DNA of 64,000 nucleotides from Hydrogenothermaceae bacterium (GCA_026418535.1 JAOABC010000002.1:1-64000); one strand, 5' to 3'; positions 53,612-64,000 are shown, numbered from the stretch's first letter. Numbers and translations: made by a program. Notes: generated from the sequence alone by a model not told the origin.

Positions 53612-53640
53612 ATTATATACAAAATTTTTGAAATATGAAA
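53612..53640 (-). promoter_or_regulatory. Possible promoter of the M50 protease gene
   Basis: Minus strand: TTTCAT (53635-53640), 17-bp spacer, perfect TATAAT (53612-53617). The -10 is excellent and the -35 weak. It interleaves with the plus-strand atp promoter (53628-53656), so polymerase could hardly occupy both at once. Confidence 0.5.
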
Positions 53641-53656
53641 AAAATTCTGTTATCAT
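53628..53656 (+). promoter_or_regulatory. Promoter of the ATP synthase operon
   Basis: TTGAAA (53628-53633), 17-bp spacer, TATCAT (53651-53656); start site near 53663, ~23 bases before the GTG start of atpF'. An upstream in-frame ATG at 53635 falls between -35 and -10 and so would not be transcribed. Confidence 0.7.
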
Positions 53657-53685
53657 ATTACCAAAATAAATACGGAGGTACTCTT

Positions 53686-54123
53686 GTGCACGTTGGTATA
53701 GCCTTAGATCAAACTCTAATCTTCCAGTTAATCCTCTTTCTCATATTTATGGCTGTTATGAAAAAGATCTACTTTGACCCCTACCTTCAAGCCTTCTCAG
53801 AAAGGGAAGAGACTATAAGAAAACTCTACGAAGAAGCAAAGGCCAATAACTTAAAGTCTTCGGAGATACTAAAAGAGGTGGAAGAGATCCTCTCAAGAGT
53901 TAGAGAGGAGAGTAAGATAATACTAGACGAGTCAGCGAGGAAAGTAAACGCAGAGGTTGCTGAGATTATAAGGAAAGCCTCAGAAGATGCAGAGATACAG
54001 ATACAGAAGGTAAAAGAAGATATAGACAGGGTTGTGGAGATTGAGATGAAGATAATAGATGAGACAGTAAATAAGATAGCTCAAGAAGTAGTTAAGAAAC
54101 TTACACTACAGGAGGCAGCATGA
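53686..54123 (+). CDS. atpF': ATP synthase subunit b'
   Basis: 145 residues from GTG 53686, which follows GGAGGT by six bases; an in-frame ATG at 53635 lies upstream of the expected transcript start. One N-terminal membrane helix (QTLIFQLILFLIFMAVMKKI) followed by FDPYLQAFSERE and a long coiled coil: the peripheral stalk of F-type ATP synthase. Two different b-type subunits (b' and b) are typical of phototrophs and Aquificota. Overlaps atpF by four bases. Confidence 0.88.
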   Translation: MHVGIALDQTLIFQLILFLIFMAVMKKIYFDPYLQAFSEREETIRKLYEEAKANNLKSSEILKEVEEILSRVREESKIILDESARKVNAEVAEIIRKASEDAEIQIQKVKEDIDRVVEIEMKIIDETVNKIAQEVVKKLTLQEAA

Positions 54124-54653
54124 GAAAGTTAGTATACCTGATTCTATTAGCAATGCCAGCATTAGCTTCCGGAGGAGAGGAAAGTTCCGGAGTTCTTTTG
54201 TGGAAAGCTATTAATACGTTAATCTTGTTAGGTATAATATATCACTTTGGCGGCAAATATATAAAAAGGTTTTTTGAGGGAAGAAGGAAGTCTGTAGCCG
54301 ATATAGTAGAAGAAGCACAGAGAGCTAGAGAAGAGAGTGTAAAAGCTCTTGAGGAAGCTCAGAGGAAGTTGAAAGAAGCTAAATATAAACTCCAAGAGGG
54401 CATAAAGATAGCCCAAGAGACCGCCAAGCTTGAGAGAGAAAATGCGCTAAATCAGGCTAATGAGATAGCTGAGAGGATGAAAAACCAAGCTCAAGAGAAC
54501 ATAAAGGTTGAAATAAGGAAGGCTGAAGCGAGATTGAAGAGATACGCAGCAGAAAGAGCTCTGGAAGTGTCAAAGAGAATGTTATTAGAACAGGTAAACC
54601 AGAACACTACTCAGAAACTAGTTCAGAACTCACTAAAGAAATTGGAGGCGTAA
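54120..54653 (+). CDS. atpF: ATP synthase subunit b, with N-terminal signal-like sequence
   Basis: 177 residues. A short signal-like segment (MRKLVYLILLAMPALASGG) precedes the real membrane helix (GVLLWKAINTLILLGIIYHF at ~24-43). A coiled coil of >100 residues rich in Glu, Ala, Lys and Arg follows. Second peripheral stalk protein. The leader has a plausible signal-peptidase site after ALA. Ends one base before atpH. Confidence 0.9.
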   Translation: MRKLVYLILLAMPALASGGEESSGVLLWKAINTLILLGIIYHFGGKYIKRFFEGRRKSVADIVEEAQRAREESVKALEEAQRKLKEAKYKLQEGIKIAQETAKLERENALNQANEIAERMKNQAQENIKVEIRKAEARLKRYAAERALEVSKRMLLEQVNQNTTQKLVQNSLKKLEA

Positions 54654-54654
54654 G

Positions 54655-55203
54655 GTGAAGGTGGATAAGAAGTTTTTAAAGGAGACTGTAAGGGAGCTAC
54701 TTTCCCAGAGTTCAAAAGAAGAGTCTGCGCTACTGGACACATCAACGAAGTTAGACATACTTTCTAGACTCTACAGAGAAAATAAAACTTTCCGGAATAT
54801 AGTGTTGAACCCAAAGTTGCCTTTTGAAGAGAAAGAAAAAGTCTTGGAAAGAATAAAAGAGATTTTACATTTAAACGACAGTGTATATTCCATTTTAAAA
54901 AAGATTGTAGCTTTAAACAAAGTCAATATCCTAAAAGAGATAGGGACAGAATTTAAATTCGAGGTAGAGAAGTTCTTTGCTACTCTTAAAGGAGAGATCA
55001 TAGCAGCTCATCCAATAGATGATGATCTGCTGTCAAAAATTAGACAGACTGTGGAAGCTAAACTTGGGAAAAAGGTTGAGTTTAACGTCAAAGAAGATCC
55101 TTCCCTTATAGCCGGAGCTGTAATAAGAGCTGGTAGCTATGTAATAGACACATCCGTAAAGAGTTATCTTAAAAAGTTAGAACAACAGCTTTCAAGATTT
55201 TAA
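54655..55203 (+). CDS. atpH: ATP synthase subunit delta
   Basis: 182 residues, OSCP-like: an N-terminal helical bundle and a C-terminal domain with [20 protein letters not shown], ending [15 protein letters not shown], the usual delta hallmark. Links F1 to the b/b' stalk. GTG start at 54655, after GGAGG in the atpF 3' end. Followed by a 22-base gap with a ribosome site for atpA. Confidence 0.93.
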   Translation: MKVDKKFLKETVRELLSQSSKEESALLDTSTKLDILSRLYRENKTFRNIVLNPKLPFEEKEKVLERIKEILHLNDSVYSILKKIVALNKVNILKEIGTEFKFEVEKFFATLKGEIIAAHPIDDDLLSKIRQTVEAKLGKKVEFNVKEDPSLIAGAVIRAGSYVIDTSVKSYLKKLEQQLSRF

Positions 55204-55225
55204 AAATATAGGAGGTAAAAGCTTT

Positions 55226-56740
55226 ATGTCTGCGATAAGAGCTGATGAAGTTTTAGGCAAGTTAGAAGACCAACTGAAAGAGTTTGAGGCTGTCGCCAAT
55301 CTTGAAGAGGTGGGAACAGTTATACAGGTTGGTGATGGTGTTGCCCGTATCTATGGACTTGAAAAGGCCATGATGGGAGAGATGTTGGAGTTTGAAAACG
55401 GCATCATAGGTGTTGTGTTTAACCTTGAAGAAGATAACGTGGGTGCTGTTCTCCTTGGCTCTGATATTGGAGTTTCTGAAGGCTCTCAAGTGAAGAGAAC
55501 TGGAAAGATTCTCTCTATCCCTGTTGGAAAGGGTCTGCTTGGAAGAGTGGTTGATGGTTTAGGAAACCCTATAGATGGAAAAGGTCCTCTGACAGACATA
55601 GCCTACTACTCACCTGTTGAGAAGATTGCTCCAGGTGTAGTGAAGAGAAAATCAGTCCATGAACCTCTCCAAACAGGTATAAAGGCTATAGATGCTATGA
55701 TACCTATAGGTAGAGGACAGAGGGAGCTAATAATCGGTGATAGAGCAACGGGTAAGACCACTGTTGCTATAGACACGATCCTTAACCAAAAAGGTCAAGG
55801 AGTTTACTGTATATATGTAGCTATAGGACAGAAGAGAGCAAACGTAGTTCACATAGTTGAGACTCTTCAAAAATATGGAGCAATGGAATACACTACTGTA
55901 ATTGCAGCTACTTCTTCTGACTCTGCAACTATGCAGTATATTGCACCTTTCGTAGGTTGTACTATTGGTGAGTACTTCAGAGATAACGGTATGCATGCTC
56001 TTGTTATCTATGACGACCTAACAAAGCATGCTTACGCATACAGACAGTTATCTCTACTCCTAAGAAGGCCTCCTGGTAGGGAAGCTTATCCAGGTGACGT
56101 CTTCTATCTCCACTCAAGATTACTGGAAAGAGCTGCAAAACTGAACGATGACCTTGGAGCAGGTTCTTTAACAGCTCTACCTATCATTGAGACACAAGCT
56201 GGCGATGTTGCTGCTTATATACCGACCAACGTGATCTCCATAACAGATGGTCAGATATTCCTTGAAGCTGACCTTTTCTATAAAGGTATAAGACCAGCTA
56301 TAAACGTAGGAATATCTGTCTCTAGGGTTGGTGGTGCAGCTCAGATAAAGGCGATGAAACAAGTAGCAGGAACTCTAAGATTGGATCTTGCTCAGTTCAG
56401 AGAGCTTGAAGCTTTCGTTCAGTTTGCTTCAGAGTTAGATAAAGCCACACAGGCTCAGATTGCAAGAGGTCAGAGGATGGTTGAGCTTCTAAAGCAACCT
56501 CCTAACCAACCTGTTCCAGTAGAGAAGCAGGTTGCCATAATCTATGTAGCAGGTCAAGGTTTCCTTGACGATGTGCCGGTCAATGCTATCCAAAAGTTTG
56601 AGAAAGAGTTCTATGCCTTCTTAGACAAAGAGAAGCCGGAGATTCTTGAATCCATAATAAAAGAAAAAGCTATGACAGATGATATAAAGGTAAAACTTGA
56701 AGCCGCAGTCAAAGAGTTTAAACAAAAGGTTGCATTCTAA
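55226..56740 (+). CDS. atpA: ATP synthase subunit alpha
   Basis: 504 residues. Non-catalytic nucleotide-binding subunit of F1: Walker A GDRATGKT at 171-178, the [20 protein letters not shown] segment, and the alpha signature [13 protein letters not shown]. Strong AGGAGG before ATG. Operon order F'-F-H-A-G-D. Confidence 0.98.
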   Translation: MSAIRADEVLGKLEDQLKEFEAVANLEEVGTVIQVGDGVARIYGLEKAMMGEMLEFENGIIGVVFNLEEDNVGAVLLGSDIGVSEGSQVKRTGKILSIPVGKGLLGRVVDGLGNPIDGKGPLTDIAYYSPVEKIAPGVVKRKSVHEPLQTGIKAIDAMIPIGRGQRELIIGDRATGKTTVAIDTILNQKGQGVYCIYVAIGQKRANVVHIVETLQKYGAMEYTTVIAATSSDSATMQYIAPFVGCTIGEYFRDNGMHALVIYDDLTKHAYAYRQLSLLLRRPPGREAYPGDVFYLHSRLLERAAKLNDDLGAGSLTALPIIETQAGDVAAYIPTNVISITDGQIFLEADLFYKGIRPAINVGISVSRVGGAAQIKAMKQVAGTLRLDLAQFRELEAFVQFASELDKATQAQIARGQRMVELLKQPPNQPVPVEKQVAIIYVAGQGFLDDVPVNAIQKFEKEFYAFLDKEKPEILESIIKEKAMTDDIKVKLEAAVKEFKQKVAF

Positions 56741-56751
56741 GGGGTTAAAAG

Positions 56752-57627
56752 ATGGCTAAGCTCTCACCAAGGGATATTAAGAGAAAGATAAACGGTATAA
56801 AGAACACAAGGAGAATTACTTCTGCTATGAAGATGGTTTCTGCGGCTAAACTAAGAAAAGCCCAGAACCTTCTCTATGCTACAAGACCGTACTCTGAAAA
56901 GCTTTATGACCTGATCTATGACCTATCCATGTACATAGATAGAGAGTCCCACCCCCTCCTTGCTAAAAGGGAGGAGAGTAGGGTTGACTACGTAGTAATT
57001 ACAGCGGATAGAGGTCTAGCAGGAGCATTTAACTCTAACGTTTTAAAGGCTGTTTGGCGAGATTTAAACAGTCTAAAACAGGAGGGTAAGGAAATAAGCC
57101 TAATCCTTATAGGTAGGAAGGCAGTTAACTTCTTCAAAAACAAAGGATTTAATATAGTTGGTGCTTATGAGGATGTCTATAGAACAGAGATGAACCTTTC
57201 CTTTACTGCTAAAGTTGGAGGAATCATCTCCTCCAGATTTATAGAGAGGAAAAGTGATGCGGTTTATCTTGTAAACAACGAATTAATCACAAGCTCTACT
57301 TATGAGACTAAGGTCAGAAGGTTACTACCTCTAGAACCACCGTCTACGATTAGGGTTATGGAATCTACTACTGTATACAACGTAGAACCTTCTAAAGAGG
57401 AGGTTTTAGAGGTACTACTTCAGAGGTATATAAACTTTCAATTATATAGAGCCTTGGTAGAATCCAGTACAGCTGAACACTCTGCAAGGATGATAGCTAT
57501 GGATAATGCTACTAAGAATGCAGGAGAGGCTATAAGGAAGTGGACTATAATATTCAACAAAGCAAGGCAGGAAGCTATTACAACTGAACTTATAGACATT
57601 ATAAATGCTGCAGAAGCTATAAAGTAA
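56752..57627 (+). CDS. atpG: ATP synthase subunit gamma
   Basis: 291 residues. Central rotor shaft: N-terminal DIKRKINGIKNTRRITSAMK and C-terminal NATKNAGEAIRKWTIIFNKA, then RQEAITTELIDIINAAEA, the coiled-coil ends that insert into the F1 hexamer. The middle part is a Rossmann-like domain (ITADRGLAGAFNSNVLKAV). 11 bases after atpA. Confidence 0.97.
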   Translation: MAKLSPRDIKRKINGIKNTRRITSAMKMVSAAKLRKAQNLLYATRPYSEKLYDLIYDLSMYIDRESHPLLAKREESRVDYVVITADRGLAGAFNSNVLKAVWRDLNSLKQEGKEISLILIGRKAVNFFKNKGFNIVGAYEDVYRTEMNLSFTAKVGGIISSRFIERKSDAVYLVNNELITSSTYETKVRRLLPLEPPSTIRVMESTTVYNVEPSKEEVLEVLLQRYINFQLYRALVESSTAEHSARMIAMDNATKNAGEAIRKWTIIFNKARQEAITTELIDIINAAEAIK

Positions 57628-57648
57628 AGATTTAAGGAGGAAATATAG

Positions 57649-59073
<1,425 letters not shown>

Positions 59074-59082
59074 ATCTAGATC

Positions 59083-59109
59083 AAAGGCAAGGGTAAAACC
59101 CTTGCCTTT
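59083..59109 (+). terminator. Hairpin after atpD
   Basis: AAAGGCAAGGGT (59083-59094) pairs perfectly with ACCCTTGCCTTT (59098-59109) over an AAA loop: a 12-bp stem nine bases after the atpD stop. The stem's own A and T ends supply the A and U tracts, so it could act in both directions and end the atp operon. Confidence 0.8.
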
Positions 59110-59124
59110 ATACTATTGGGTGAG

Positions 59125-59208
59125 ATGGAAAATATACTTTCAGTCATTTTTGTATTTTTCTTGGTTGTAATCTTGGCAGGTTTTATTGGTATGAAGATAA
59201 GCAGGTAG
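59125..59208 (+). CDS. Possible 27-residue single-helix membrane microprotein
   Basis: A short frame MENILSVIFVFFLVVILAGF with a basic end (IGMKISR) between the atpD terminator and the 3' end of convergent tsaD, overlapping the latter by 26 bases. Composition (one helix, negative start, positive end) looks like real small membrane subunits such as CydX- or CcoQ-type proteins. A GGGTGAG purine run touches the ATG, which is closer than ideal. No family is recognised; it may be chance. Confidence 0.3.
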   Translation: MENILSVIFVFFLVVILAGFIGMKISR

Positions 59209-60229
59209 AGGTTTTGAATATTTCCTTAAATCTATCTATCCTACATTTTGCAAGAGCTTCAAAGTCGTAACTGACTGTCCTTCCGGTTTTCATATACCGC
59301 AAGTATCCAGTGTAAGCTACCATAGCTGCGTTGTCTGTACATAAGTAGATAGGTGGAATACTTAGATTTATACCTTGTTTTTTACACTCTTTTGTTAATA
59401 CTTCTCTCAGCCTTGAGTTTGCAGACACACCCCCTGCCACTACAAGACTTTTTACGTTGAACTCTTGACAAGCGTCTACACTCTTCTTAACCAAAACTTC
59501 AACTGCTGCATTCTGAAAGGATGCTGCTATATCTTCTTTTAAGTATATGCCTTTTTGTATTTCCCTTATTGTTGCACTTTTTAATCCACTGAAGGAGAAG
59601 TTAAACCTGTTCTCTTCTTTGTCGTGTATGAGCGGTCTAGGGAGTTTTACTGATTCTTTACCTTCCTTTGATAGTCTGTCTATTATTGGTCCACCAGGGA
59701 ATTCTAAACCTAACGCTCTTGCAACCTTATCGTAAACTTCTCCTACTGCATCATCAAGGGTTCCACCAAGGTAGATGTAGTCCTCAAAGTCTCTAACGAG
59801 GACAAGCTCTGTATGGCCTCCTGATACGACTAAAGCTATGAATGGATAGTCTATCTGTTCTTTTCTTATAAAGTTTGCAAAGATGTGAGCCTCTATGTGA
59901 TGGACGGGTATCAGAGGTTTATCTAGTATATAGGCTATAGTTTTTGCTCCGGATACTCCTACTACAAGAGATATTATTAATCCTGGGCAGAATGTGGTAG
60001 CTACGGCATCTATCTCTTTTAGGTCTATGTTAGCATCCTTTAAGGCTCTGTCAACTACGAACAGGAAGTTTCTTGTATGTTCTCTTGCTGCGAGCTCCGG
60101 AAACACACCACCCCACTCTTGATGAACCTTTACTTGAGAGGATACTACGTTTGATAGTATCCCTCTCTGGGAATGGTATACAGCTACTGATGTGTCGTCG
60201 CAGGAGCTCTCTACGGCCAGTATCAACAT
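59183..60229 (-). CDS. tsaD: tRNA threonylcarbamoyladenosine transferase TsaD
   Basis: 348 residues. Kae1/Qri7 family ASKHA protein that transfers threonylcarbamoyl to A37 of ANN-decoding tRNAs. N-terminal LAVESSCDDTSVAVY, metal ligands His111 and His115 in PVHHIEAHIF, VSGGHTELVL and the ATP motif VVAGGVSANSRLRE. Length normal. Overlaps the ctpA stop by one base. The partners TsaB, TsaC and TsaE are not in the window. Confidence 0.96.
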   Translation of the reverse strand: MLILAVESSCDDTSVAVYHSQRGILSNVVSSQVKVHQEWGGVFPELAAREHTRNFLFVVDRALKDANIDLKEIDAVATTFCPGLIISLVVGVSGAKTIAYILDKPLIPVHHIEAHIFANFIRKEQIDYPFIALVVSGGHTELVLVRDFEDYIYLGGTLDDAVGEVYDKVARALGLEFPGGPIIDRLSKEGKESVKLPRPLIHDKEENRFNFSFSGLKSATIREIQKGIYLKEDIAASFQNAAVEVLVKKSVDACQEFNVKSLVVAGGVSANSRLREVLTKECKKQGINLSIPPIYLCTDNAAMVAYTGYLRYMKTGRTVSYDFEALAKCRIDRFKEIFKTSTCLSSYQ

Positions 60230-61455
60230 CAGTTACTTTTTGCAAAGTTTAGTATCTTTATAGCGTTTATTGCTGCATCAAGTTGAGGATCTTTCACTAT
60301 ATCTTCTTTTCCGTTCATCTTCGCTTCTCTTTCAGCTTTTGCTTTCTCAGATTCTTGTTCTTCTGTCATCTTCACGATTATATCTGGGGTGATGCCCTTG
60401 TTCATTATAAGGTTTCCTGCCGGTGTGTAGTAGTGAGCCACAGTAAGTTTAACTCCTGAGCCGTCTGGAAGAGGAATGAGAGTTTGGACAGAGGCTTTCC
60501 CAAAGGTTGTGTCTCCTACTATGATAGCTCTCTTGTTGTCCTTTAGAGCACCTGTTAAGATTTCTGATGCACTAGCAGATCCTTTATTCACAATAACGGC
60601 TATAGGTAACTTGGTAGGTATTACAGGCTCTGACTGGGAGAAGAACTCTTCTTTGTTTTTCTCATCCCTTCCTTGAGTGTAAACTATCATTTTACCTTTC
60701 TGTAGTAGCATATCTGAGATAGAAACTGCAGAGGTCAGTAGCCCACCTGGGTTATTTCTTAAGTCTATAACTATGCCTTCTTTGTCCTTAAACTGCTTTA
60801 GAGCTCTTTGAAACTCTTCAGCTGAGTTCTCTTGAAACTGAGTTAGTCTTATGTATCCGATCTTCCCGTTCTCAAGCTCCTTTGTCTTTACACTTTTTAC
60901 CTTTATTAAGTCTCTTGTTATCTCTACTTTAAACGGCTTTTCAATCCCTTTTCTGAATATGGTAAGTGTAACTTTTGTTCCTGGCTTCCCTCTCATCTTC
61001 TTTACAGCCTGGAAAAGGGTCATCTTGTCTGTTGGCTCTCCATCTATCTCTACTATCCAGTCTCCAGCTTTTATACCTGCTCTGTATGCAGGGGTGTCTT
61101 CTATAGGAGAGACTACCAATAGTTTGTTACTTTCCATACTTATCTCTATTCCAAGTCCTCCGAACTCACCTTGAGTCTCAGAGGTAAACTCTTTAAATTC
61201 TTCCGGTGTGAAGAAGGTTGAGTATGGGTCTAAGGCTGAGAGCATTCCTCTTAAAGAGCCGTAGAGGAGCTGTTTCTTATCCGGAGTGTCTACGTAGTTG
61301 TCCTCAATTAGTTTTAGCACGTCTGTATAAGTTTTTATGATCTTTACTTCTTCAGAGTAGTCCTTCTTATCAGACTTTGAGGAACTAAGCCCAAAGCTCA
61401 TCCCAGCTATGAATATAAGTAGAATGCCTAATGTCATAGAAATCTTACTTTTCAT
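60229..61455 (-). CDS. ctpA: C-terminal processing peptidase (S41, PDZ)
   Basis: 408 residues. Signal anchor at ~5-24, PDZ domain (~98-185: FGGLGIEISMESN, then AGIKAGDWIVEIDGE), peptidase S41 core with the serine motif GSASASE at 292-298 and catalytic Lys320 in TTFGKASVQ. Acts in the periplasm on C-terminal tails, e.g. wall hydrolases or preproteins. Directly followed by tsaD. GGAGGAAG before ATG. Confidence 0.95.
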   Translation of the reverse strand: MKSKISMTLGILLIFIAGMSFGLSSSKSDKKDYSEEVKIIKTYTDVLKLIEDNYVDTPDKKQLLYGSLRGMLSALDPYSTFFTPEEFKEFTSETQGEFGGLGIEISMESNKLLVVSPIEDTPAYRAGIKAGDWIVEIDGEPTDKMTLFQAVKKMRGKPGTKVTLTIFRKGIEKPFKVEITRDLIKVKSVKTKELENGKIGYIRLTQFQENSAEEFQRALKQFKDKEGIVIDLRNNPGGLLTSAVSISDMLLQKGKMIVYTQGRDEKNKEEFFSQSEPVIPTKLPIAVIVNKGSASASEILTGALKDNKRAIIVGDTTFGKASVQTLIPLPDGSGVKLTVAHYYTPAGNLIMNKGITPDIIVKMTEEQESEKAKAEREAKMNGKEDIVKDPQLDAAINAIKILNFAKSN

Positions 61456-61513
61456 CTATCTTCCTCCAAAAGTCCTATTAGATATTAAAACACAAACTTA
61501 AATGTAGAATTTA

Positions 61514-62530
61514 TTACAATTTTATAATGTTTTCAAACTCTTCTTTTAACAGTTTTGGTAGCTTTTCTATCTCTACATTCTCATGGAGATGTTTTAGGTG
61601 ACTGGTTCCTATAAGGGTTGTTCCAACACCTGGAGTAGACCTTACGAACTGTATTGGTAGATGATTATCGTTCTTTACTCTGAACATGGACTTAACCTCT
61701 TCGGGAAATTTTCTCAAAACTCTTCCTTGAAATAGAGGAGCACTTATATAGGTATACAGTCCCAGTATCTCCACAGTTTCTAGGGTGGAGTAGAATCTGT
61801 CTCCTACTTTTTGGTTCTTCAGACTGTAGGCTTCTGTCATAGCTATGTTGTAGGGAAGCTGTATGAACCGGAAATGATGTCCCTCTCCACCTACCTCTTT
61901 AGCTATCTTTACTAGATCCTCAAGATTTATGTGTTGTTTTTCTCCATACTCTACTCTAAGTCCACCCCACGTGGCTATTCCGTAGTATCTAAGCTTTCTC
62001 TCACTAACCTTACCTTCTAACAGTCTAAAGACTGTCCAAACTTTTCTGTAGAACTTCTCTCTGTCGCAGATGGAAAGTTGGTCTTCCGGATTGTGTAGAA
62101 AGAAAACATCCACATAGTCTGTCTTCAAGTTCTCCAAACTCTTCTCAAAGGACCAGTCTATGTATGCAGGGGTGAGTATGTTTCCGTAAAGGGTTATATC
62201 TTCTTTAGAGAAGATATTTCTATCTAGAAAGTTTTCTCTTATGTAGTCTGCCACACTGCTGAATTTTAACCTTACATCCTGAGGGAAGTAACCTCCTTTG
62301 GTAGATAGGACTATCTTTTCTCTACCAATCTCCTGAATTACCTCTCCTACTGCTTTTTCACTCTCCATACCCCGGTAGTTTATAGCTGTATCCACTACGT
62401 TTATACCTAGACAAACAGCCTCCCTTAGAACATCTTTGTATCTGTTTGAGGTATCCTTATCAGGATCCCCTAAGTATGTTCCAATACCTATCTCAGATAG
62501 CTTAAAGTCTAAAAACTCTTTGTAGTTCAT
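61514..62530 (-). CDS. Aldo/keto reductase family protein
   Basis: 338 residues, (alpha/beta)8 barrel: GIGTYLGDPD at the N terminus, DTAINYRGMESEKAVGE with catalytic Asp and Tyr, STKGGYF with the Lys, DVFFLHNPE with the His. NADPH-binding end RSTPGVGTTLIGTS. Resembles the plant/bacterial L-galactose-dehydrogenase-type or uncharacterised AKR group; substrate unknown. Three bases after the glycosyltransferase gene, so co-transcribed. Confidence 0.9.
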   Translation of the reverse strand: MNYKEFLDFKLSEIGIGTYLGDPDKDTSNRYKDVLREAVCLGINVVDTAINYRGMESEKAVGEVIQEIGREKIVLSTKGGYFPQDVRLKFSSVADYIRENFLDRNIFSKEDITLYGNILTPAYIDWSFEKSLENLKTDYVDVFFLHNPEDQLSICDREKFYRKVWTVFRLLEGKVSERKLRYYGIATWGGLRVEYGEKQHINLEDLVKIAKEVGGEGHHFRFIQLPYNIAMTEAYSLKNQKVGDRFYSTLETVEILGLYTYISAPLFQGRVLRKFPEEVKSMFRVKNDNHLPIQFVRSTPGVGTTLIGTSHLKHLHENVEIEKLPKLLKEEFENIIKL

Positions 62531-62533
62531 CTT

Positions 62534-64000
62534 CTACTCCTTGTTTGTTAGTAAAACAGAGATTGGGTTTTCAAACAGGTCTTTTTTCTTCCCTAGAACC
62601 TTTAACTCTAAACCCTCTAGCTCCTGTAAGTACTCTTCTCTGGTGAGTATGTATACATCCTTTCTTTCTATAAATCTCTTCACATCCTCCAGAGAGTTCA
62701 AAGGCTCTATCTTTTTCCTTATGTAGAAAGAAAAAGCTGGGTTGTATCTTTTGTAGTACCCCACTGATCTGGATGAATCCATCTGTTGAAGAAGTGCCCT
62801 CACTGAACTCTCCCTATCTATCATCGGTAGTACAGTAGTGTAGAGAATCACGCTCATCAATATACCAGATAGTCCAAGGCTTATTATGATCTTTAGCATC
62901 TCTTTTTTAAACAGAAAGTAAAGAGAAAATACACCTCCAACTGTCAGAGTAAGGAAGTATAGAGAGAACTCTTTCAACAGGAAAAGGTGTTTATCTTCCC
63001 CCAAAAGGGTATAGAGCGCCCATACTAAAAGGATGGACAGTATCACATAAAATAGAAGGCTATATGCAGCCTTGGATCTTCCTAAGTTTAGTCTGTATAA
63101 GTATGTCCCTATGAGAATAGAGAGAGCTGGATACACAGGGACAGTATAGTTTGGAAGTTTTGTCTTTGAAATGGCAAAGAATGTAGTGTATATCATAACC
63201 ACTAAAGATAAGTAGAGTAGAAGAGGGTCTTTCCTTTCTGTCCATACGAACTTTATAACCTGTAATAAAAAGATGCTAAACGGTAGCATACCAACAAACA
63301 TAAAGAGGTAAGTTAGGATAAAACTACCTCTATGTCCTTCCATCGGGTCTGAGAATCTGTTTATGTTATGCTTAAATATGAACTCCTTTATCCATAGCCA
63401 GTCTGTTTCCAAACCAACAGCGATATACCAAGGTAGAGACACACCTAAAACTATAGGTATTCCTATATGTAGTTTCATATTTCTTAAAAAACCGACGTCT
63501 CTTCTGATGATCAAAAAAGTGATCACAATAAGGGAGGGCAAAACCAGACCTATTAGACCTTTGGTCAAGAATGCAAGGCCCATAGAGAGGAAGAATAGAT
63601 ATAGAAATATTTCCTTCCTATCCTGATAGAAACCGTAGAAACTGTAGAAGGCAGATGTTAGAAAAAATACTAGGTATGGGTCAGGAACAGCCATATGAAA
63701 CTGAAATGTAAAGTGAACAGAGGATAATAGAATGAAGGCAGAAATTAGACCTACCTTTCTGCTTAGGAAATTCTCTCCAAAGAGGAAGGTTATTAAAACC
63801 GTCATAGTACCAAAGAAGGCTGAGAAGAACCTAGCAGAAAACTCACTTACTCCAAAGATCTCATAGGCCAACATCATAAACCAGTAGTGAACTGGAGGCT
63901 TGTCCGTCCTTAGTTCATAGTTAAAGGTAGGGACGACTAAATCTTTTCTTTCTAACATCTCCCTTGCACAGGATGCATTTTTAGCCTCATCAAGACTGAA
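62534..64000 (-). CDS. ArnT/PMT-like glycosyltransferase (5' end beyond the window)
   Basis: The frame is open to the right edge of the window, so the N terminus is missing. Visible: EAKNASCAREMLERKD then TDKPPVHYWFMM, the external loop of GT-C enzymes of the ArnT/GT39/GT83 kind that use polyprenyl-phosphate sugars. ATG 63958 is an internal codon, not the true start. About ten membrane helices and a small soluble tail (~380-474 of the visible part). Moves a sugar to lipid A, protein or another envelope acceptor; which one cannot be said. A second GT-C enzyme in the window beside the DUF2723 type. Confidence 0.85.
   Translation of the reverse strand, partial: FSLDEAKNASCAREMLERKDLVVPTFNYELRTDKPPVHYWFMMLAYEIFGVSEFSARFFSAFFGTMTVLITFLFGENFLSRKVGLISAFILLSSVHFTFQFHMAVPDPYLVFFLTSAFYSFYGFYQDRKEIFLYLFFLSMGLAFLTKGLIGLVLPSLIVITFLIIRRDVGFLRNMKLHIGIPIVLGVSLPWYIAVGLETDWLWIKEFIFKHNINRFSDPMEGHRGSFILTYLFMFVGMLPFSIFLLQVIKFVWTERKDPLLLYLSLVVMIYTTFFAISKTKLPNYTVPVYPALSILIGTYLYRLNLGRSKAAYSLLFYVILSILLVWALYTLLGEDKHLFLLKEFSLYFLTLTVGGVFSLYFLFKKEMLKIIISLGLSGILMSVILYTTVLPMIDRESSVRALLQQMDSSRSVGYYKRYNPAFSFYIRKKIEPLNSLEDVKRFIERKDVYILTREEYLQELEGLELKVLGKKKDLFENPISVLLTNKE

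Noticed and set aside
53635-53686. Upstream ATG extending atpF' by 17 residues
   Set aside because: It lies between the -35 and -10 of the operon promoter and lacks a ribosome site, whereas GTG 53686 has GGAGGT six bases upstream.

Overview
The window is chromosomal DNA of a low-GC (about 37% by eye), Gram-negative, probably thermophilic bacterium. The best fit is Aquificota, most likely family Hydrogenothermaceae (Persephonella/Sulfurihydrogenibium-like). Reasons: an archaeal-type methionine adenosyltransferase, an ATP synthase with separate b' and b subunits whose cluster lacks a, c and epsilon, DUF2173 proteins, outer-membrane functions (LolA, KdsB), very tight head-to-tail gene packing and frequent TTG starts. 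The assignment is inference from gene content; no search was run.

Layout. (1) 1-262: 3' end of a 23S rRNA gene and a 5S rRNA gene. (2) 291-2654: a decaying accessory patch on the minus strand, with remnants of a sigma-54 activator (PAS, AAA+, Fis-type HTH), a remnant SCP2-like protein and two DUF2173 genes, one broken. Upstream lie three TGTTGCA heptamers spaced exactly 11 bp apart. (3) 2850-15053: one long rightward gene train: folP, c-di-AMP cyclase cdaA and its partner cdaR, thrS, the cell-shape set mreB-mreC-mreD-mrdA-rodA, endonuclease V, an OsmC-like protein, three small membrane proteins and a YihY/BrkB-like protein. (4) 15058-23032: archaeal-type MAT divergent from rpsT, a CAU tRNA directly before tilS, then ftsH, tatD, an FAD protein, thiG and kdsB. 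(5) 23099-29159: type IV pilin and minor pilin genes, the major pilin with its own promoter and terminator, another pilin-like gene and a multi-spanning DUF2723-type glycosyltransferase. (6) 29156-34393, minus strand: a thioredoxin-TPR protein, lolA, a membrane protein, a small kinase-like protein and ubiA-dprE1-dprE2, which match the mycobacterial route to polyprenyl-phosphoryl-D-arabinofuranose. (7) 34443-40801: Nudix, DUF29, an NfeD-type protease, mutL, glnD. (8) 40803-50460: second pilus locus: two leftward prepilins and a rightward assembly operon (GspL/PilM-N-like, PilO-like, PilP-like, secretin, GspE/PilB ATPase, GspF/PilC). (9) 50462-53574: feoB, feoA, a site-2-type protease. (10) 53686-59073: atpF'-F-H-A-G-D. 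(11) 59183-64000: tsaD, ctpA, an aldo-keto reductase and the 5'-truncated start of an ArnT-like glycosyltransferase running off the window.

How it fits together. The most interesting module is the convergence of a pilin cluster ending in a GT-C-type enzyme with a ubiA-dprE1-dprE2 operon. This suggests that pili or another surface molecule are modified with D-arabinofuranose, as known for group IV pilins of Pseudomonas aeruginosa. A second, sequence-level signal is the palindrome TCCGGA. By hand count it occurs about 50 times, roughly seven-fold more than composition predicts, in all three reading frames and outside genes. That resembles a highly iterated palindrome rather than a codon effect.
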